A stretch of 64,000 nt of DNA, taken from Pycnopodia helianthoides. Its lineage: Eukaryota; Echinodermata; Asteroidea; Forcipulatida; Asteriidae. A model generated the notes under the pieces. The model saw only the letters and a program-made list of their open reading frames with translations, was not told where the DNA came from and made no database searches. The position numbers were made by a program, and so were the translations under genes. Location of the stretch: positions 15,897,952 through 15,961,951 of the forward strand of contig CM063252.1 of assembly GCA_032158295.1 (NCBI GenBank). The letters are read 5' to 3'. The number at the start of each line of letters is the position of its first letter. Positions within the stretch are counted from its first letter, which is position 1. Below are positions 60,885 to 64,000 of the stretch, piece after piece.

Positions 60885-62877
60885 AATGAATAAAGGTAAC
60901 AATCTTAGCCCCAGTGGGGGTAGTTACATCCAAGACACAAGCCGCTCAATCCAAACACAAAAAGCCCCCTGAACCAATTAGGTACCATTCTAAATAGTCT
61001 CAATCGGGATAGTTTGTCCCCGGGGGGGGGGGGGGGGGGGGGGTTAATGCACCTTTGTTTGTTTGATGAAGACAAATAAGATAGGGGGGGCCCGATAAGC
61101 CGACGAGCTTTACACAGAGCCGTGCTCAAACACAAAAGCCCAGTGCGCTATGAATCACCGTGATCGGGCACATTTGTCACCCGATTGCAACTCGTATCTC
61201 ATCATGTCATCTTAGACACCTCCAATTAAAAAAGGAAAAAAAAAAAAAAAAAAAAAAACACTGCCGAGAAAAAAATATACATACACAAACAAACAAAAAC
61301 CCAACAAGTCGGACAAGTCCAGCGTGACTGTGTGTGACAAGGACGCGGCAGCTGACGCGCTCCCATTCTGCGTGGTGGGATTACTCCGAAGAGACACCGC
61401 GTCTTCGACGTTTTTCAACCGGCGATAACCAAACTTTATTAAGAGGGTTTCACGAGGAATAAAGTTCAGTGAAAGATTTTGCGTTATCTTGCGGAAGCGG
61501 TCGAGGGAGGGGGGGAGTCAGAGGTTTTTTTTGGGGGGGGGGTCCTTCTCAAAGAGATTTACTGACAATTTGGTGGGTTTTTTTTCTTCCATCACATGTT
61601 GATGACACAGACACAAGTTTGGTTTTGAAGTCGGACAAAAGCTGTGCACAGGTTAAAAGACTTTGCAAGTTCAAACTTGAGGGCAAATCGGTGATTACAT
61701 GTACATGTGTCCTTTCTTATGCTTGGGTAGCAGGCCTTAGGGCAATGGAGGCCACGTCCTCTGTTGCCCCCGTCTTGACCTTGATGCCCCTTCAAAAGCT
61801 TTTCCTGTGGCTTTCAATTCCAATTTTCCAATGGATGTGACCTTCGCACTGATGAAATGCAATGGGGGTAATTTTGAGTTCAATCCCCCTCCAGGCTATG
61901 CCTGCTTGGTCGGAGACAACCTTAGAAATCTTTGGCTTGTACCCCCTCCAAAATTGAGAGGCCCTTTCCCACACGAGCACCAATAACAAAGGTCCTCTAG
62001 TTTGTCTGTCACTTGGTTACATTGCGATTTCACTAAGGACGTTGGATGGTCCTTTCACACAAAGTGCAGTTTGTAGAATTTTACAACCATGCTAAAAAAC
62101 TGCTCTAAAACTTTTTAAAAAACCTCTAAAACTTAATCTTCCATTAGAACTGGTCCCTTTTTTTTTATCATCAGCTAATCACCAACTAATCCCGCTTAAT
62201 TGGCAAGATTGCCACCTAAAATTACACAGTATGTGTAACACTGTGTATGACCGGTTCTCCGCTAATCTCCCGCTAAGCAACGACTTCTTCCAAGTAATAT
62301 AAATGTCCCACTGAACAACTTAATGACAGGCGGTTCCCCCGTGCCTTGTAGTAACAAAAACCCGGCATGCAGTTGTTTACTCCTAGCCAGATGTGTCGTC
62401 CATGGAGGTAACTTATCATTTTGACCGATTGTACGGTGCGGCGGGGGAGGGGGGGGGTTGCAGATTTTCTGCAGGTTTGACGGTTCCACTTGCAAATCAA
62501 TTGAGATTTGTTTTCTAGCTGACAAACGTAAGAGATTGCAGTAGAAAAATTCCTAGTCATTGAGCACAGAATTACTCTTTTTATTATATATATCTTGATG
62601 ACGGTAGTGACGAAGAGTATATTTGTTTTAAAGTACACACAATATGGTTCAAATCAACCAGCAGTTGGTTTTGATACTCCGAGTCGAGAAGGATATTTAT
62701 CAACTACAGGAAGGATCCCAAACGTTTTGGCACAGAACTTCAAGAGATGGAAAGGTTGTGGTTGCCTGTGCTACATCATACAGTCCGAGTGACAGGGTAC
62801 ATTCTCTATAATCACTCTATTTTAAACACCGACTTGAAGATCGCTGCTTTGGTTGTTGCAGAAAGAAAGAAGCCCTT
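58678..62877. other. No gene recognised; upstream flank
   Basis: G-tracts (58926, 59911, 61021-61042), A-tracts (60850-60880, 61230-61258) and a direct repeat of aacaataactt(c/t)(a/g)acaagtt-type sequence (59310-59365 / 59396-59455). The open frames at 60277-60658 overlap on both strands without similarity that I can recognise. Confidence 0.45.
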
Positions 62878-63038
62878 GGGCCGATTTCACAAAACTCTTC
62901 CTAACTTAGGACTAGTCCTAGGCAATGCTGAGAGATAGGACTAGTCCCAAGTACTGGTCCTAACTTAGGACTAGTCCTATCTCTTAGCATTGCCTAGGAC
63001 TAGTCCTAAGTTAGGAAGAGTTTTGTGAAATCGACCCC
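62878..63038. repeat. tttcacaaa palindrome, copy 2
   Basis: ~161-bp near-perfect palindrome: atttcacaaaactcttccta ... acttaggactagtcctaggc ... with the inverted copy after a short loop, ending gttttgtgaaatcgacccc. Confidence 0.9.
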
Positions 63039-63118
63039 TTACTTGTGACAAAAATAGTAATAAAAAGAGGCTTCTTATACAGCACTCAAATATATCCCTT
63101 AGTGACATGATAAACCCT

Positions 63119-63280
63119 GGGGTCGATTTCACAAAACTCTTCCTAACTTAGGACTAGTCCTAGGCAATGCTAAGAGATAGGACTAGTTCTAAGTTAGAAC
63201 CAGTACTCAGGACTAGTCCTATCTCTTAGCATTGCCTAGGACTAGTCCTAAGTTAGGAAGAGTTTTGTGAAATCGACCCC
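63119..63280. repeat. tttcacaaa palindrome, copy 3
   Basis: ~162 bp; arms of about 65 bp are practically perfect. Only 80 bp from copy 2 and nearly identical to it, so the two are likely recent or have been homogenised. Confidence 0.9.
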
Positions 63281-64000
63281 AGCTGGTCACATTTATGCAG
63301 AAGACCAAGCGCGCTTCAAAACGCCCGTCGAAGCTTATTTCAATGACCATGATGATGACTGCCCATACAAAGCAGCAATGTGGAAGAAGTCCAAACCAAC
63401 GGGATTCTTTACTCTCGTAGAAGTGGACTGTCGTCGTTATCATCATCATCGATCATAAATCAAATAACCATGTTCTCTTCGGAACAGCCGCCTGCAAACT
63501 GTTACAGCCACACGTGTCTGGAATTAACAGTACATGGACAGTTAACTCCAACCAAACGCACTTCAACACGGAAAGCAACATTCATTTACTGTACCCATGC
63601 ATCACTCCAAAGATCAGGAAGAATCAAATGTAATATACTCATCAATACAACAATCGTAAACATCAAACAACCAGGGTGTTTTCCTCCGGAATAATCCAAT
63701 TGTGAATTGTTTAAGAGCCACAAGCGCACGGAGCTAACAGTATCACTGAACTCCAACCGTGCATACTTCCTCACACGCAATACGCAACCTTTATTTACTG
63801 TCTCTGCATAACTCCACTAACCAGGAAGAACAAAACTTACAAACTTGTCAACACCACAGTCATAGGCATCAAAGTACTATGTTTTTTTTTCTGGAAAATC
63901 TAAAATTGTGAGTTGTTTTACGGCCACACGCACTGTCTATTACACGTTCGTGTTATTTTGTTTTGTTGTTTGATATTTTACTTAATCTTGTGTTTTTAAT
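63281..64000. other. No gene recognised
   Basis: Weak internal similarity between 63470-63690 and 63710-63905 (ttaacagtaca/ctaacagtat, catcactcca/cataactcca, gtgaattgttt/gtgagttgttt) suggests an old ~220-bp tandem duplication. Confidence 0.4.

Overview
The window is eukaryotic, intron-rich, AT-biased animal DNA. It carries one confidently recognisable gene, a chimaerin (SH2 - C1 - RhoGAP, Rac GTPase-activating protein) on the minus strand. Its coding sequence runs from the ATG at 57493 down to the stop at 22564 in 11 exons. All ten introns obey GT-AG and the phases join without a gap, giving 1863 coding nt (620 codons plus stop). The repeats (TTAA-flanked MITEs, fold-back units around a 'tttcacaaa' end, tRNA-derived SINEs ending in a TATTATTATT tail) look like those of marine invertebrate deuterostomes. 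An echinoderm, probably a sea star, is my best guess; it rests on general resemblance, not on a marker gene.

Layout. 1-22.5 kb (downstream of the gene): no recognisable gene, only repeats. These are five copies or fragments of a ~390-bp MITE (family A), an inverted pair of a ~400-bp unit, fold-back elements with hammerhead-like cores, a 237-bp GA microsatellite, a small MITE with a paralogous empty site, and a 965-bp element whose terminal repeats resemble CTCF sites. 22.5-57.5 kb: the chimaerin gene. Its introns are filled with MITEs, SINEs and minisatellites, several of them touching splice sites. 57.5-64 kb (upstream): a 5' flank with a dense cluster of ATGAATATTCAT-like and ATGCAAAT sites at 58.17-58.68 kb, then low-complexity DNA and two ~160-bp near-perfect palindromes.

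The protein: exon 1 encodes an unusual 179-residue basic and proline-rich N-terminal region. Exons 2-4 encode the linker and SH2 domain, exons 5-7 the C1 domain (all eight zinc ligands present) and the start of RhoGAP, and exons 7-11 the RhoGAP domain with its arginine finger. By family knowledge this is a Rac-GAP that binds phosphotyrosine through SH2 and diacylglycerol through C1. In this copy the conserved ligand-loop proline of the C1 domain is phenylalanine.

The most notable non-genic structure is the way repeats bracket exons. Inverted family A MITEs sit 43 and 70 bp inside the two ends of intron 3, and other inverted pairs enclose exons 4-6 and 7-8. A ~500-600-bp inverted duplication encloses exon 2. 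Three TTAA-flanked MITE families share a conserved internal core, and several fold-back or tandem units carry hammerhead-ribozyme-like motifs.
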